From: an uncultured Lachnospiraceae bacterium | GTDB lineage: Bacteria > Bacillota > Clostridia > Lachnospirales > Lachnospiraceae | Length of the DNA: 23,072 bases | Direction of reading: 5' to 3' | Assembly (NCBI GenBank): GCA_937916415.1 | Contig: CALGGH010000148.1 | Span: 1 to 23,072, forward strand | In this document: positions 1 through 7,687 of the stretch, piece by piece | Layout: each line of letters opens with the position of its first letter | How positions within the stretch are numbered: position 1 is the stretch's first letter | Made by a program: the position numbers and the translations under genes | Notes under the pieces: model-generated | What the model was told of the DNA's origin: nothing | What the model saw: the letters and a program-made list of their open reading frames with translations, nothing else | The model's database searches: none

Positions 1-2
1 TC

Positions 3-107
3 ATTGCGCTGACGCTGAACAGTACCGAATACCTGATAGCGGACGCAACGGAAACATTGATTGACAATCTGATCGTCGATGCCGTGGGCTGCATCAGTGA
101 ACGCTGA
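3..107 (+). CDS. C-terminal fragment of an unrecognised protein
   Basis: An open frame runs in from the left edge and stops at TGA 105-107, giving 34 residues that end in GCISER. The composition is protein-like (two acidic/hydrophobic helical stretches, with STEYLIADATE in the first half), but there is no motif I recognise and the start lies outside the window. It converges on the minus-strand transporter operon. It could be a chance frame, but the lack of any stop from base 3 and the natural residue composition favour a real gene end. Confidence 0.35.
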   Translation: MALTLNSTEYLIADATETLIDNLIVDAVGCISER

Positions 108-151
108 GCCTTACGTTTTTCCCGATGGTGGCGGCAAACAGCTTTCCCCCA

Positions 152-193
152 GATCGTGTATTTTTTGCTTCGAAAATGGGAATACCCACGATC
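152..193. repeat. Inverted repeat between convergent genes
   Basis: GATCGTG at 152-158 is matched by CACGATC at 187-193, enclosing an A/T-rich 28-base centre. It lies between the stop of the left-edge gene and the stop of the ECF ATPase gene, where a bidirectional terminator would be expected. The long loop makes it a weak one. The rest of 108-206 shows nothing else. Confidence 0.3.
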
Positions 194-206
194 CGTTTAT
201 GTATCG

Positions 207-1619
207 TCAGAAAGCTATGAGTCTGCCGCAGCATGCGTGGATCAGTTCGCTGTCATGCGTCACAACAAGGATCGTCGTTCCCATGGCCCGAAGCTGTTTC
301 AGAAGCGCTGCCGTCTCCATCATGTGGGCATGATCCAGTCCGCTGGTGGGTTCGTCCAGAAGAAGGATCTCCCGCCCCGACGCCAGGGCGCAGGCGATTG
401 CAAGCCGCTGCTTTTGCCCGCCGGAGAGACTTTGCGGGTGCCGTTCCAGATAATCGTCAAGATCAAGTTCTCTTAAAATTTCCAAAGCACGGTCTTTTTC
501 ATTCTCCGTGTTTTTGGGCAGGCTGATCAAAACCTCATCCAGCACACTCTCTGTAAAAAGCTGATTGCTGGTATCCTGCATAACCATGAAACAGAGTTTT
601 TTCCGCGCTTTGCGGTCATATACCGCGCCCTTGTATTCCATGACGCCCTTGCAGCGTTTTTCCAGCCCGCACAGGCAATAGAGAAAGCTGGTCTTCCCCG
701 CGCCGTTGGCGCCCACGATCGCGGTGATCTCTCCGGCGGCGATGTCCAGGGAGGGAATATCCACGATGTTTTCCGTTTCCCCGCGATAAGAAAAGTGAAA
801 ATCCCGGAGCCTGATCAAGGCGTCACCCGCCAGAAACGCGGGCATTTGCACGTCTGTCGGCGCTTCCATGACAGTGGAACGAAGGCCCAGCGCCGTAAGT
901 TCATCCGGCGTAAGCGCGTCCTTTTCGGCGCCGGCAAGTTCTCTTGCGATCGCCCCGTCTCTGAGGATCACCGCCCGGTCGATGATGTCCCATAGATAAG
1001 CGATCCGGTGCTCCGCCGCAATGATCGTTTTTCCCTGTTTCCGCCAGTGAAGGATCAGTTCCCTGAGCGCCAATGTGGAAGCATGATCCAGATTTGCCGA
1101 CGGTTCATCCAGCAGGATGATGCCGGGACCGGATACATCCACAGAGGCGCAGGCGATCTTCTGCTTCTCCCCATCGGACAGGTGGAAAATATTTCGATCC
1201 ATCAGAGATTCTATATGAAACCGGGAAACCGTATCATCGATGCGTTCATAGATCTCATTTTCCGGTATTCCGCGATTCTCGCAGCCAAACGCCAGTTCAC
1301 CGGTGGTGTCTACGTTGTAAAACTGCGTTCTGGGGTTCTGAAATACGGTGCCCACCCTGTGCGCCGTGTCATAAAGTTCTCTCCCGGAGATATCCTGCCC
1401 GTCGATCAGGATCTGCCCCTCAAGCTCTCCCGGATAAAATGCCGGAATCAGCCCATTGATCAATCGCAGGATGGTGGTTTTCCCACATCCGGAAGGTCCG
1501 GTCAGAAGCAGGAACTCTCCGTCAGAGACGGTCAGACTCACAGCTTTCAGGCTGTTTTTCGCTTTCACGCCCGCGTCATCCGAGCCGTATCGGAAGCTGA
1601 CGTTCTTAATCTCTACCAT
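207..1619 (-). CDS. ECF transporter energising ATPase, two fused ABC domains
   Basis: This 470-residue protein carries two complete ABC ATPase domains, the counterpart of EcfA plus EcfA' fused in one chain (YkoD-like). In domain 1, Walker A GPSGCGKT is at 41-48, the signature is the variant LSDGE at 147-151, and Walker B IILLDEP is at 167-173. In domain 2, Walker A GANGAGKT is at 303-310, signature LSGGQ at 398-402 and Walker B ILLLDEP at 418-424. It should sit on the cytoplasmic face and drive the T and S proteins encoded just upstream. The start is ATG at 1619, which overlaps the stop of the T gene by seven bases (ATGGTAG), a sign of translational coupling. A longer open frame exists upstream but only as the T gene read in another frame. 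The family is secure; the substrate cannot be told from this protein. Confidence 0.92.
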   Translation of the reverse strand: MVEIKNVSFRYGSDDAGVKAKNSLKAVSLTVSDGEFLLLTGPSGCGKTTILRLINGLIPAFYPGELEGQILIDGQDISGRELYDTAHRVGTVFQNPRTQFYNVDTTGELAFGCENRGIPENEIYERIDDTVSRFHIESLMDRNIFHLSDGEKQKIACASVDVSGPGIILLDEPSANLDHASTLALRELILHWRKQGKTIIAAEHRIAYLWDIIDRAVILRDGAIARELAGAEKDALTPDELTALGLRSTVMEAPTDVQMPAFLAGDALIRLRDFHFSYRGETENIVDIPSLDIAAGEITAIVGANGAGKTSFLYCLCGLEKRCKGVMEYKGAVYDRKARKKLCFMVMQDTSNQLFTESVLDEVLISLPKNTENEKDRALEILRELDLDDYLERHPQSLSGGQKQRLAIACALASGREILLLDEPTSGLDHAHMMETAALLKQLRAMGTTILVVTHDSELIHACCGRLIAF

Positions 1620-2350
1620 AAATTCACTCCGAAAAATCCTATGAGCCATAGGATGATTACAGCGAGGCACAGAAGGAGAAGAACAATGTCCTGCGCCCGA
1701 AAACCGATCCGGCAGATATTCGTCCTTTTTACAGGCGCGCCCAGCCCGCGCGTCAAAGCAGAGGCGGACAGATCTTCGCCGATGCGAACGCTTGAGGTCA
1801 TCATGGGTACCATCTGATACTCCAAAACCTGTCCTGCTCTGGCCCCGCCCAGGTGGATGCCGCGCATCCCCATTGCCCGTCGGATGGATTTCCACTCCGC
1901 CTGGATCGTCGGAAACAGGCGGAACATGACGGACATGGGGATTGTGATGGCCTGCGGCATACGAAGTCGCTCCATTGCGGAGATAAACTCGCTGACAGAA
2001 GTGGTGCTGATGAGATATTCTCCCATGACAATCGTCACTACGAACCGGGTCAGGATACCGCCGCACATCAGCGCAATGAAATTCAAAGTGCCCGGAAGAT
2101 ACGGCAGGGCACCCAGCAGCCCATAACCAACCTCCAGCATGACGAGGCCCCGCAGGAACCGCCGCCACTGTTTTTCAAGGAGCAGCAGAAGAAAAGGAAG
2201 GGCGGAAAGGCCGGTTTTGACCGGCTCCATCCGCGGTCCGCCCAGGCTTCCCAGCACAAAGAGCGCCAGGATCACGACCAGGGCGATTTTTGTGCGCGGG
2301 TCCAGAAAGCTCTTTCTTTTCCCCTGTGCCGCCGCCGATGAATACGCCAT
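1613..2350 (-). CDS. ECF transporter transmembrane T component
   Basis: A 245-residue membrane protein of the EcfT family, the scaffold that couples ATP hydrolysis to the substrate-binding S protein. Hydrophobic segments are visible at about 22-37, 48-59, 70-110 and 222-241. The family has two Arg-Gly coupling motifs in a cytoplasmic loop; the matching elements here are AMGMRG at 159-164 and ALTRGL at 198-203, about 38 residues apart. The usual N-terminal LDPRTK element is present at 16-21. The ATG at 2350 shares its A with the TAA stop of the S gene (TAATG), and the 3' end overlaps the ATPase gene, so the three ECF genes are tightly coupled. Length is normal for the family. Confidence 0.88.
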   Translation of the reverse strand: MAYSSAAAQGKRKSFLDPRTKIALVVILALFVLGSLGGPRMEPVKTGLSALPFLLLLLEKQWRRFLRGLVMLEVGYGLLGALPYLPGTLNFIALMCGGILTRFVVTIVMGEYLISTTSVSEFISAMERLRMPQAITIPMSVMFRLFPTIQAEWKSIRRAMGMRGIHLGGARAGQVLEYQMVPMMTSSVRIGEDLSASALTRGLGAPVKRTNICRIGFRAQDIVLLLLCLAVIILWLIGFFGVNLW

Positions 2351-2934
2351 TATGCGATCCCGGCCTTTTCAAAATGCTTCTTGAGAAGCGCTCTGCCAAG
2401 GATGCCGCCAAGGATGCCGCAGACAAAGCAGACAGCCAAAAGGACCGGCGCCATCCAAAGCGGCATGAGCTTTTGAACGGCCTCTATGTAAGCCTGCCCG
2501 TAGCTTTCCCTCTGCGCAAAATATCCCTCATAATCGGTAAACAAAGGCAGATAGTTTCCCCAGATCCACATACTGAACACGGCATAAGCAAGAACCGCCT
2601 TTTTGGCGCTCTTGTATTCACCGCTGCGGTAGATGATCTCCGCGAGGATGCCGGCGACGGCGCAGGTAAGAAGCGGCCAGGGCCCCATGCCGGTCAGCAG
2701 CATCATGATCCCCATGATCATGGCCATAATGAAGATCATGCCGGGCTTTTTCACTTTCGTCAGGAAGAGCATAAAGGGAATGCCGCCTAAAATCGGTACG
2801 ATCACTGACAGCAGCGGCAGAAAAATCGGGATCATTCCCAGCATCGCGACCGCCAGCATGATCACGAAGTAGATTGCCGTATAGATACCGACGTTGATCA
2901 AATCGCGGCCCTTCAGTTTATTTTCCTGTTTCAT
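2350..2934 (-). CDS. MptD-family ECF transporter S component
   Basis: A 194-residue, very hydrophobic protein with about five to six membrane segments, starting with a polar stretch (KLKGRDLINVGIYTAIYF) typical of the MptD / Trep_Strep family of putative ECF S components. S proteins bind the transported solute; the solute of this subfamily is not established. I chose ATG at 2934 because GGAGGG lies seven bases ahead of it. An in-frame GTG at 2949 would overlap that ribosome site and lacks one of its own. It follows the first-listed ABC gene after a 17-base gap and overlaps the T gene by one base, so it belongs to the same operon. Pairing with two exporter-fold ABC genes is a recurrent Firmicutes arrangement. 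Confidence 0.85.
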   Translation of the reverse strand: MKQENKLKGRDLINVGIYTAIYFVIMLAVAMLGMIPIFLPLLSVIVPILGGIPFMLFLTKVKKPGMIFIMAMIMGIMMLLTGMGPWPLLTCAVAGILAEIIYRSGEYKSAKKAVLAYAVFSMWIWGNYLPLFTDYEGYFAQRESYGQAYIEAVQKLMPLWMAPVLLAVCFVCGILGGILGRALLKKHFEKAGIA

Positions 2935-2951
2935 ATGGTTTCCCTCCACTG

Positions 2952-4691
2952 TTATTTATTTACCTTCCAGCTTGCGGCCTCACGGCGCTCGCTGATAAAG
3001 TCTCTGTAGATACCGTCCTGCGCCACCAACTCACCGTGAGTGCCACGCTGGACGATCTTCCCGTGATCCACCACCAGAATCTGATCCGCGTGTGCCACCG
3101 TCTTGAGGCGATGAGCGATCATGATGACCGTCTTTTCCGCTGTCAGCGCCTGGATGGCCCGCATCAGTTCGTTTTCGTTTTCCGGATCCACGTTGGCCGT
3201 CGCTTCGTCAAGGAAAATGACGGGCGCGTCCTTCATGATGGCGCGGGCAATGGAGATCCGCTGCTTCTCGCCGCCGGACAGCGACGCGCCGCCCTCGCCG
3301 ATGATCGTGTCATAACCCTCCGGCAGCGCGGAGATGAAGTCATGGCAGCAGGCTTTTTTCGCCGCGGCGATCACTTCCTCCATCGGCGCTTCGTTGCGGC
3401 CGAAGCGGATGTTGTTTGCAACGGTGTCGTGGAACAGATAGACGTTCTGGAACACAAAGCTGAAGTTTTCCATCAGACTGTCCATGTCATAGTCCTTCAC
3501 ATCCCGCCCTCCGAGACGGACCGTGCCGGCGTCCACATCCCAGAACCGGGCCAGCAGATTCACCAATGTGGTCTTGCCGCCGCCGGAGGGGCCCACAATG
3601 GCTGTCGTCGTCTTTTCAGGAATATCCAGCTTCACGCCGTCGATGATCCTGCGGCTGTCATACGAGAATGAAATGTCATCCGCTTCGAGTCTGTGATCCT
3701 CCGGCGTGATCTGCTCGCCGGAAATATCCATCTGCGGGGTGTCCAGGATCTCCTGCGCCCGATCCACGCTGAGGTCCACCACCCGCAGCAGCGCGGAATA
3801 GTTGCCCGCTGATTCCAGACTGGCATTCACGATAAATGCGGAGATCACCATGACCACGGCAGTCAGAGCGTCCATCGTTCCGACACAGAAAAAGACGCAG
3901 GAGAAGGCCACCATGGCCACACCCGTGAGCTTTGCGATGAAGTTCTGGAGCGTCATATAGGGGATGAAGGTCAGCTCCATGTCGGTGTTGATCTTCACGT
4001 TTTCACTGATCGCGTCATTGAGTTCGCGGCTCTTCACCCCGGTGAGGTGGTAAGCCTTGACCTCTGCCATCCCCTGCAGGTATTCCAGAACCTTCTCCAC
4101 CAGGCGCTCATCCGCGCCGATCTTTTTCCCGGCCAGCTTCGCCGCCGCGCCCTGCAGGCGCGTGTTTGCCAGCAGGAACAGGGCAAAGCCAACCAGCAGC
4201 ACCAGCGCGATACGCGCATCGAAAAACACCAGCATGACGATGATGAGCGACGTGGTGAGCAGCCCCTCGCAGACCATCATGATCACACGGGTTGCCACGT
4301 TTTCCAGGTTCTCCATGACATTCGTGGTGACGGAGGTGATCTGTCCCAGGCTGTTTTTGTTGAAGTAGCCCATGGGTAGATACCGCATGTGCTCCGCGAT
4401 CTCCACCCGCTTTTTGGCGCAGGTGTCGTAGCCGCCCTCGGTCTGCAGCATGGTGGACCGGGACTTGATCAGTCCCGCGCCGATAATGGAGACGACCATG
4501 ATACCCAGGCTGAGCAGAATATCCTCCACCCGCACATTCCCAGCCAGCAAAGCCCGCACCATCACGGCGATCGCCGGGATCTTGAACGCCTCGAAGAGTG
4601 CCTGTACGACCGCCAGCAGGATCGACCTGCGGAACCTGCTTCGGTTTTCCTCACCGCAGAAGGCAAAGAATTTACGGATGATCTTAACCAT
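2952..4691 (-). CDS. ABC transporter, fused membrane and ATPase domains (subunit B)
   Basis: A 579-residue half transporter: a six-helix membrane domain (about 20-310) followed by an ATPase domain. Walker A GPSGGGKT is at 367-374, signature LSGGE at 471-475, Walker B VIFLDE at 491-496 with the catalytic Glu, and the switch His at 527. All catalytic residues are present. I place the start at ATG 4691, preceded by GGAGGTGA, although the frame stays open upstream. That start overlaps the stop of the preceding ABC gene by eight bases, so the two are translationally coupled and likely form a heterodimer. The partners of such pairs next to MptD-type ECF genes resemble YbtP/YbtQ-like proteins, which have an exporter fold but import metal chelates; direction here is inference. 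Confidence 0.93.
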   Translation of the reverse strand: MVKIIRKFFAFCGEENRSRFRRSILLAVVQALFEAFKIPAIAVMVRALLAGNVRVEDILLSLGIMVVSIIGAGLIKSRSTMLQTEGGYDTCAKKRVEIAEHMRYLPMGYFNKNSLGQITSVTTNVMENLENVATRVIMMVCEGLLTTSLIIVMLVFFDARIALVLLVGFALFLLANTRLQGAAAKLAGKKIGADERLVEKVLEYLQGMAEVKAYHLTGVKSRELNDAISENVKINTDMELTFIPYMTLQNFIAKLTGVAMVAFSCVFFCVGTMDALTAVVMVISAFIVNASLESAGNYSALLRVVDLSVDRAQEILDTPQMDISGEQITPEDHRLEADDISFSYDSRRIIDGVKLDIPEKTTTAIVGPSGGGKTTLVNLLARFWDVDAGTVRLGGRDVKDYDMDSLMENFSFVFQNVYLFHDTVANNIRFGRNEAPMEEVIAAAKKACCHDFISALPEGYDTIIGEGGASLSGGEKQRISIARAIMKDAPVIFLDEATANVDPENENELMRAIQALTAEKTVIMIAHRLKTVAHADQILVVDHGKIVQRGTHGELVAQDGIYRDFISERREAASWKVNK

Positions 4692-6441
4692 GGATCTCAC
4701 CTCCGTCCCGTACCGCGATATGCGCGTTCCACATGGTTTCATACAGTCCATGATGCTTAAGCAGCTCTTCATGGGTGCCGCTGTCGTCGATCACGCCGTC
4801 CCGGACGACGTAAATCCTGTCCGCATCCACGACAGTGGACAGGCGGTGGGCGATGACGATGAGTGTTTTCCCCTCTGTGAGCTTCGACACCGAGCGTTGG
4901 ATGACCGCCTCGTTTTCCGGGTCGGTATAAGCGGTGGCCTCGTCCAGAATGACGATGGGAGCGGCCTTCAGCATGGCCCGTGCGATGGAGATTCGCTGCC
5001 GCTCTCCGCCGGACAGATGCCCGCCGGAGGAGCCGACCATGGTATCATAGCCGTTTTCCAGTCCGAGGATGAAGTCGTGGCAGCCGCTCTGCCTGGCCGC
5101 TTCTTCCACCTCCGCGTCCGAAGCGTCCGGGCGGCCCAGCCGAATGTTCTCCCGAACCGTCATATTGAAAAGATAGTTATCCTGAGATACAAATGCGATC
5201 TTGTCCGAATAGGCCTCCTGGGGGATTTTTCGGATATCCATTCCGCCCAGGGTGATGCTGCCGCCGGAGACGTCCCACAGGGAGGCGATCAGCCGGGCGA
5301 TGGTACTCTTACCGCTGCCGGAGGGGCCGACCAGAGCCACAAAGCTGCCCTCCGGAACCTCCAGATCCACGCCGTGCAGCACTTCCTTGTCCTTGTAGGA
5401 AAAATGCACATCCGCAAGCTTCAGACTGTTGTCCGCAGGAATGTCGCCATCCTCCGGGCGCTCCATCTCCGGCGCGTCCAGGATGCCGCGCACCTCACCG
5501 AAGATGGTGCCCATGGTCCGGAAATCGTCCGAATAGCTCATCAGCGTGATCAGCGGGGTGATGACACCCACGGAGAGAATGATGACGGTGACGAAATCCG
5601 TCGGGGCGAGGCTCCCGCCCTTCACCAGCAGACCGCCGATGGGAAGCACGGATACCATCGTTGCGGGCATCACGACCATGGCAAAGGTCATGGGAAGGAT
5701 GCAGGCACGCATCCAGTCGATGAAGCTGTGCGCCGCCTCATAGGCGTCATGGGTGAAGCGGTCGTAGGAGCTTTTCGTCTTTCCGAAGACCTTGATCACC
5801 TGAATCCCGTTGATATACTCCACCGCGGTGTCGTTCAGCGCCTTGGTGGCGCTAACGGTACGCTGATAGAATTTTGCGCTGCCGGTCATCATGAACACAT
5901 AGCAGAAGAGGCCGATGGGGACCGTGACCAGGCTTGCCAGCCCCATGCGCCAGTCGATGACAAAGATATAGATCAGAATAATGATGGGGATGAGCAGATT
6001 GGCTGTGACCTCCGGCACGATATGGGCCAGCGTCGTTTCGATGCTGTCAATGCGCTCGATGAGCGTGTTCTTCAGTGCGCCGGAGCTCTGCTCCAGTACC
6101 GCGCCCAGCGGCATCCGCGTGAGCTTTTCCGTGCAGCGCTTGCGGATCTCTCCCAGCACGGCAAAGGTGGCCTTGTGGCTTGTCGAGGTAGAAAAGGCGT
6201 GGCAAAGCACACGGCAAAGCCATAGGGCCGCCATGACAGCACATTGCGTGAGATAGAAGCTCAGATCCCGCTGACCTGCCATCAGCGCCGCCGCGATCCG
6301 CGCAACCACAAAATAGGGTGCGACGGAGAACGCGACGCCCAGCACAGCCAGAACCACGCTGAGGACATATTGCCCCTTGTGTACGCCGGTCTGCCCCAGC
6401 ACCCATACCATGGGCGACGGCGACTTTTTTGTTGTTTCCAT
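4684..6441 (-). CDS. ABC transporter, fused membrane and ATPase domains (subunit A)
   Basis: A 585-residue half transporter with membrane helices from about 25 to 310 and a C-terminal ATPase. Walker A GPSGSGKS is at 372-379, signature LSGGE at 476-480, Walker B IVILDE at 496-501 and the switch His at 532. The ATPase looks catalytically complete, as does its partner, so the pair is not of the degenerate-site type. ATG at 6441 has AAGGAGG seven to eight bases upstream. It is the first transport gene of the operon and is preceded by a 117-base gap from the TetR gene that contains two candidate operators. The substrate is unknown; possible roles are metallophore or heme-type import together with the ECF module, or export of a toxic compound. 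Confidence 0.93.
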   Translation of the reverse strand: METTKKSPSPMVWVLGQTGVHKGQYVLSVVLAVLGVAFSVAPYFVVARIAAALMAGQRDLSFYLTQCAVMAALWLCRVLCHAFSTSTSHKATFAVLGEIRKRCTEKLTRMPLGAVLEQSSGALKNTLIERIDSIETTLAHIVPEVTANLLIPIIILIYIFVIDWRMGLASLVTVPIGLFCYVFMMTGSAKFYQRTVSATKALNDTAVEYINGIQVIKVFGKTKSSYDRFTHDAYEAAHSFIDWMRACILPMTFAMVVMPATMVSVLPIGGLLVKGGSLAPTDFVTVIILSVGVITPLITLMSYSDDFRTMGTIFGEVRGILDAPEMERPEDGDIPADNSLKLADVHFSYKDKEVLHGVDLEVPEGSFVALVGPSGSGKSTIARLIASLWDVSGGSITLGGMDIRKIPQEAYSDKIAFVSQDNYLFNMTVRENIRLGRPDASDAEVEEAARQSGCHDFILGLENGYDTMVGSSGGHLSGGERQRISIARAMLKAAPIVILDEATAYTDPENEAVIQRSVSKLTEGKTLIVIAHRLSTVVDADRIYVVRDGVIDDSGTHEELLKHHGLYETMWNAHIAVRDGGEIHG

Positions 6442-6463
6442 AAGCGAACCTCCTTGCGAATTC

Positions 6464-6497
6464 GTTAGCCAACAAATTTGCGTTAGCGTTAACTAAC
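6464..6497 (-). promoter_or_regulatory. Paired candidate TetR operators ahead of the ABC operon
   Basis: On the plus strand, CGTTAGCCAAC spans 6463-6473 and GTTAGCGTTAACTAAC spans 6482-6497. The exact 7-mer CGTTAGC occurs here twice (6463-6469, 6481-6487) and a third time at the TetR promoter (7214-7220). Both sites are within 60 bases of the first ABC start codon. I see no convincing -35/-10 pair in this gap, so the operon may also rely on readthrough from the TetR promoter. Confidence 0.42.
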
Positions 6498-6514
6498 CTC
6501 AATTCAAGCGCATC

Positions 6515-6540
6515 GCCTGGCTTCCTAAAGGAAGACAGGC
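6515..6540 (-). other. Hairpin between TetR gene and ABC operon
   Basis: GCCTGGCTTCC (6515-6525) and GGAAGACAGGC (6530-6540) form an 11-bp stem with one mismatch around a four-base loop. There is no T tract on either side, so it is not a classic terminator. It could be an attenuator or an RNA processing and stability element that sets the ratio of TetR to transporter message. Confidence 0.4.
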
Positions 6541-6558
6541 GGTGGATTCAAGATGACA

Positions 6559-7188
6559 TTATTCCGTGTATTCTGATGATTGCATGCCCATCAGCTGCTT
6601 CCAGCCCGGCAGGAAGAAGGCTTCCACCGTATCCAAGCATCGCAGCGCATCTGCTGTCGGGTATTTGTGGATGACCGGCTCAAAGAGCGCCGTGTGATAC
6701 GCGGAGAGAAGAAGATGCAATTCCTCCGGCTTGATCGCCCAGGCTCCATAGCCCCTGTCGCGAAGCATAGGAATAAACTTCAGCAGCTGTTTCTGAGACC
6801 AATCCGTCAGGTCATGGAGATAGTTTTCATACTTGGAGCCCTGGGCTTTGGCGCAAAGCAGATGGTACTCCTCCATGTTGGGATAGACGATCTCGCGCAT
6901 CAGGTCGATCTCAGAATCTCTCCACAGTACAGGACCTTCGCTTTGGACGGCGTCTACATAGCGGCCAGTATGGGCTTCGATCCATGAGGATATTCTTTCT
7001 GCTGCCGGAGAAACCAACTGGTCAAACAGATCCTCTTTATCACGGCAATGGCGATAGATCCCTGCGGCTGTCATACCGCAGCGCTCACCGATGCTCCGCA
7101 TAGACGAGCCGCTGAAGCCGAACTCCATAAACTCTTCCTTGGCGGCGGCCATGATCTTGATGTGATTGGCGGTCTTATCCCTCGGCAT
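6559..7188 (-). CDS. TetR-family transcriptional repressor
   Basis: A 209-residue regulator with the TetR N-terminal DNA-binding domain: helix-turn-helix at about 30-52 (MRSIGERCGM...IYRHCRDKEDL), followed by an all-helical ligand domain. ATG at 7188 has AAAGGAG seven bases upstream. A good sigma-A promoter lies at 7232-7260 and a perfect palindrome, GTTAGCTAAC, sits directly after the -10 box, which fits autorepression. The same motif recurs ahead of the ABC operon, so I infer that this protein controls the transport genes that follow it on the same strand. Its inducer is probably related to the transported compound. Confidence 0.9.
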   Translation of the reverse strand: MPRDKTANHIKIMAAAKEEFMEFGFSGSSMRSIGERCGMTAAGIYRHCRDKEDLFDQLVSPAAERISSWIEAHTGRYVDAVQSEGPVLWRDSEIDLMREIVYPNMEEYHLLCAKAQGSKYENYLHDLTDWSQKQLLKFIPMLRDRGYGAWAIKPEELHLLLSAYHTALFEPVIHKYPTADALRCLDTVEAFFLPGWKQLMGMQSSEYTE

Positions 7189-7214
7189 CGCAGTCTCCTT
7201 TGTGTGCGATAAGC

Positions 7215-7224
7215 GTTAGCTAAC
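7215..7224 (-). promoter_or_regulatory. Palindromic operator at the TetR promoter
   Basis: GTTAGCTAAC is a perfect 10-bp palindrome placed 8 bases downstream of the -10 box, at about the transcription start. Variants at 6464-6473 (one change) and 6488-6497 (one change) support its role as a TetR operator. Confidence 0.48.
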
Positions 7225-7231
7225 AGCTGTA

Positions 7232-7260
7232 AATATATACCCGTTTGCGCTTTTTGTCAA
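7232..7260 (-). promoter_or_regulatory. Sigma-A promoter of the TetR gene
   Basis: Read on the minus strand, TTGACA (7260-7255) and TATATT (7237-7232) are separated by exactly 17 bases. The -35 box is a perfect consensus and the -10 has five of six consensus bases. Transcription would begin near 7225, inside the palindromic operator. Confidence 0.7.
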
Positions 7261-7264
7261 GGGC

Positions 7265-7310
7265 CTGCGGCTAATTTCGCGTACTCCCTGCGGCTAATTT
7301 CGCGTCCTCC
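7265..7310. repeat. 23-bp tandem duplication
   Basis: CTGCGGCTAATTTCGCGTMCTCC is present twice head to tail (7265-7287 and 7288-7310) with one mismatch. It lies upstream of the TetR promoter. The following stretch 7311-7497 contains no gene or clear signal that I can support. Confidence 0.75.
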
Positions 7311-7497
7311 CCCAATATGAAAAAAGTGCCCCGCCTTAGTAGCCTCATGCTGGCTGACCGCAGCGTCGTACTTTGCGTTGCACTGCCGGATGGGGCTTCC
7401 ATCGAAAGAGCAGGAAGATCATTATACGGCGAGGCTTTCTGACGAGGCTGTCGGGAAAGCAGACAAGCAAGATGATCAGATTAATTATACATGCGGA

Positions 7498-7545
7498 TTC
7501 CGGCTTCCGATGATATTATAGGCTTCCGGCTTCCGATGATATTAT
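7498..7545. repeat. 26-bp direct repeat abutting the thl promoter
   Basis: TTCCGGCTTCCGATGATATT followed by AT occurs at 7498-7519 and again at 7524-7545, a 22-base identity with a 26-base period. The second copy ends three bases before the -35 box of the thl promoter, a position where an activator or upstream element would act. Its function is unknown. Confidence 0.75.
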
Positions 7546-7548
7546 CTC

Positions 7549-7577
7549 TTGCCATATTTTCAGAGATATTATATAAT
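7549..7577 (+). promoter_or_regulatory. Promoter of the butyrate operon
   Basis: TTGCCA (7549-7554) and a perfect TATAAT (7572-7577) are separated by 17 bases. The expected start at about 7584 leaves a leader of roughly 100 bases before the thl ATG. It is the only good promoter seen in the 499-bp gap on this strand. Confidence 0.72.
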
Positions 7578-7589
7578 GTTTATCAGTGT

Positions 7590-7607
7590 GTGACAAAAAT
7601 TTAACAA
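7590..7607 (+). promoter_or_regulatory. Rex-like (redox) operator, half perfect
   Basis: GTGACAA-AAAT-TTAACAA fits the Rex box TTGTTAA-N4-TTAACAA at 11 of 14 positions: the right half is perfect and the left half has four of seven. It lies just after the predicted start of transcription. Rex is known to repress butyrate-pathway genes in clostridia according to NADH/NAD+, so position and target are plausible; the left half is weak. Confidence 0.35.
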
Positions 7608-7687
7608 AGCACGCTTTTCAATGTTCTGACACCTATTATTTCGTTTCAGGAGTAATATCTGTACACAACCAAAATGGAGGAGAAGAA

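Noticed and set aside
145..174. TCCCCC-N20-CGAA, another sigma-I-like match on the plus strand
   Set aside because: The spacing is 20 instead of 19, the first base differs, and no plus-strand gene follows; it points into the antisense of the transporter operon.
207..2168. 653-residue reading of the ECF ATPase
   Set aside because: The first 182 residues are the T gene read in another frame; ATG 1619 overlaps the T stop as in coupled genes and begins the ABC fold directly.
4450..6225. Long 591-codon frame on the plus strand opposite the ABC genes
   Set aside because: His/Asp/Gly-rich composition typical of an antisense shadow; the minus strand carries complete ABC motifs.
7440..7500. Third, decayed copy of the nested palindrome (ATTAATTAT...GCGGATTCC)
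   Set aside because: Only one end resembles copy B; no matching left arm and no CGGG apical hairpin were found.
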